Of a stretch of DNA of 64,000 bases, positions 62,958 through 64,000 are shown piece after piece. The DNA is taken from the NCBI RefSeq assembly GCF_036670025.1, contig NZ_CP137640.1:1584001-1648000 (forward strand). Direction: 5' to 3'. The first letter of the stretch is position 1; the number at the start of each line of letters is the position of its first letter. The position numbers and the translations under genes were made by a program. The notes under the pieces were generated by a model that ran no database searches, was not told where the DNA came from, and saw only the letters and a list, made by a program, of their open reading frames with translations. This DNA comes from Bacillus_BD oryzisoli (GTDB taxonomy: Bacteria; Bacillota; Bacilli; Bacillales; Cytobacillaceae).

Positions 62958-63452
62958 ATGGATTATGAGATTACACTAGCAGAAGATGAAATAGAAATCG
63001 AATCTGTCTATCAAATCATGCAGGATGCATTTAGGGAATATAATAAATATGACACGCCTTCAAGTGCTATGACTGAAAAATTATCAACATTACAGGATTC
63101 GATTCATACTGGAGCAGAACAAGCAGTAATTGGATATATGAATGGAAAGCCAGTCGGATCACTCCGATTTAAAGATATGGACGAAGTGTCCTTGTATTTT
63201 TTCAGGCTCTCTGTCATTCCTGAAGCAAGGGGAAAAGGAATCGCTAAAAAAATGATTGAGTGGCTGGCAGAATATGCCCGTGCAAGCCAAAAGGATAAAA
63301 TTATGTGCCGAGTTCGCAAAGATACTCCACATAATATCCGCTTCTACCAATCAAATAATTTTGATATAGCAAAGGAAGAAACGATCATTAATAAAGATGG
63401 TAACGTTGTTGATACGGTTATGATGGAGAAAGGGACGAAAGTATTTGTATAA
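62958..63452 (+). CDS. GNAT family N-acetyltransferase
   Basis: A 164-residue acetyltransferase with the acetyl-CoA loop LSVIPEARGKGIAKKMIEWL and the terminal HNIRFYQSNNFDIAKEE. Substrate unknown. The frame is open from ATG 62931, which has GAGAGAG before it. ATG 62958, behind AGGGGTGTGGG, gives the more usual N-terminus MDYEITLAEDEIE. A terminator follows. Confidence 0.88.
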   Translation: MDYEITLAEDEIEIESVYQIMQDAFREYNKYDTPSSAMTEKLSTLQDSIHTGAEQAVIGYMNGKPVGSLRFKDMDEVSLYFFRLSVIPEARGKGIAKKMIEWLAEYARASQKDKIMCRVRKDTPHNIRFYQSNNFDIAKEETIINKDGNVVDTVMMEKGTKVFV

Positions 63453-63463
63453 CCGCATGACAG

Positions 63464-63496
63464 AAAGTGTCAGTCAATATGATTTGACACTTTTTT
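63464..63496 (+). terminator. Intrinsic terminator after the GNAT gene
   Basis: AAAGTGTCA / TGACACTTT stem with a 12-base loop and TTTTTT tail. Confidence 0.85.
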
Positions 63497-63620
63497 ATTG
63501 CCAAAATAACGATGCGTTTTTCCTCATTCAGCCAATCTTCCAGATGATTACCAGCACATTCGATCCACCTTAATGCTATAATTAGGTTTACGTTAGTGAA
63601 TTGATAGGAGTGTGAAAGGA

Positions 63621-64000
63621 TTGACGATTAATAATAATAAACCATCATTCATGCTTGTTGACGGAATGGCACTCTTGTTCCGGGCCTTTTTTGCAACAGC
63701 TGTTACAGGACAGTATATGATTAATTCAAAAGGAATTCCCACTAATGCTGTCAACGGGTTTGTGAAGCACTTTTTTACTGCGGTCTCATCCTTTAAACCA
63801 AGCCATGTAGCAGTGTGCTGGGACATGGGAAGTAAAACCTTCCGCAATGAGATCTTCGAGGATTATAAAGGTAATCGTTCAGAAGCACCGGTTGAACTAA
63901 TTCCCCAGTTTGATCTAGTAAAAGAAGTAGTCGAAGCCTTTGATGTTCCAAACATTGGGATGAAGGGGTTTGAGGCAGATGACTGTATCGGAACGATTGC
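63621..64000 (+). CDS. ypcP: 5'-3' exonuclease YpcP, N-terminal part
   Basis: The first 126 or so residues of a polymerase-I-like flap exonuclease, cut by the window edge. Motifs are FMLVDGMALLFRAFFAT, WDMGSKTFRNEIFEDYKGNR and the metal-binding KGFEADDCIGTI. The enzyme removes RNA primers and flaps, backing up Pol I. It starts at TTG 63621, eight bases after TAGGAGTG. B. subtilis ypcP is a stand-alone protein of about 296 residues; the C-terminus here is not visible. Confidence 0.93.
   Translation, partial: MTINNNKPSFMLVDGMALLFRAFFATAVTGQYMINSKGIPTNAVNGFVKHFFTAVSSFKPSHVAVCWDMGSKTFRNEIFEDYKGNRSEAPVELIPQFDLVKEVVEAFDVPNIGMKGFEADDCIGTI

Overview
The window is a continuous piece of a low-GC, endospore-forming Bacillaceae chromosome. 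Its gene order is close to the Bacillus subtilis cheR-aroF to ypcP region (order recalled from general knowledge, not searched). Spore genes (sspM, cotD, a yppG-type coat protein, ypjB), the bacillithiol gene bshA, a type B RNase P RNA and AGGAGG-type ribosome binding sites all fit. I see no prophage, insertion sequence, CRISPR array, tRNA or secondary-metabolite island. It is a largely housekeeping region with a few accessory insertions.

Layout. 1-6.5 kb: the end of cheR, then the aromatic operon aroC-aroB-aroH-hisC-tyrA-aroA. The trp genes that B. subtilis carries between aroH and hisC are absent. 6.7-11.4 kb: ypiA, ypiB, ypiF and the menaquinol-cytochrome c reductase operon qcrABC. 11.4-22.2 kb: ypjA, ypjB, a YugP-like protease, ypjC (minus), a MazG-type hydrolase, dapB, mgsA, bshA (with no bshB1 beside it), cca, birA, then a structured leader and panBCD. 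22.3-30.7 kb: dinG, ypmB, aspB, asnS, dnaD, nth, ypoC. 30.7-37 kb: ponA and recU (minus), yppC, sspM, an unknown coiled-coil gene, yppF and yppG. 37-39.3 kb: a short hybrid-cluster protein and a convergent Crp/Fnr-type regulator. 39.4-46.4 kb: mrfA-mrfB (DNA repair), a 31-residue membrane peptide, cotD, ypsA, gpsB, rnpB, ypsC. 46.5-50.5 kb: a holin-like peptide, ypvA and ypwA. 50.5-52.9 kb (minus): a ba3-type oxidase operon, including a 50-residue subunit IIa-like protein. 53.2-58 kb: guanine riboswitch, xpt-pbuX, a lone CheX (minus) and the type III polyketide pair bpsA-bpsB. 58-64 kb: a Fur-box-linked 32-residue peptide, a short segment with two CcpA-like sites, the double dynamin dynA, a nucleotidyltransferase, a GNAT enzyme and the start of ypcP.

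Functional links. The Crp/Fnr-type regulator has a recognition helix suited to TGTGA half-sites. Two matching palindromes lie upstream of hcp and of the ba3 oxidase operon, suggesting a small low-oxygen or nitrosative-stress regulon within the window. mrfAB has a near-consensus LexA box between its promoter elements. panBCD and xpt-pbuX each follow a structured leader and an intrinsic terminator. cotD and yppG have AC-N17-CATA elements of sigma-K type.

Limits. All product names rest on reading motifs, lengths and gene order by eye. No alignments, structure predictions or database searches were run. I found no convincing candidate for a wholly new multi-gene system. The most promising unexplained items are short: the Fur-associated peptide, the peptide upstream of cotD, the twin cre segment at about 58.15-58.26 kb, and the mini-ORFs before ypmB.
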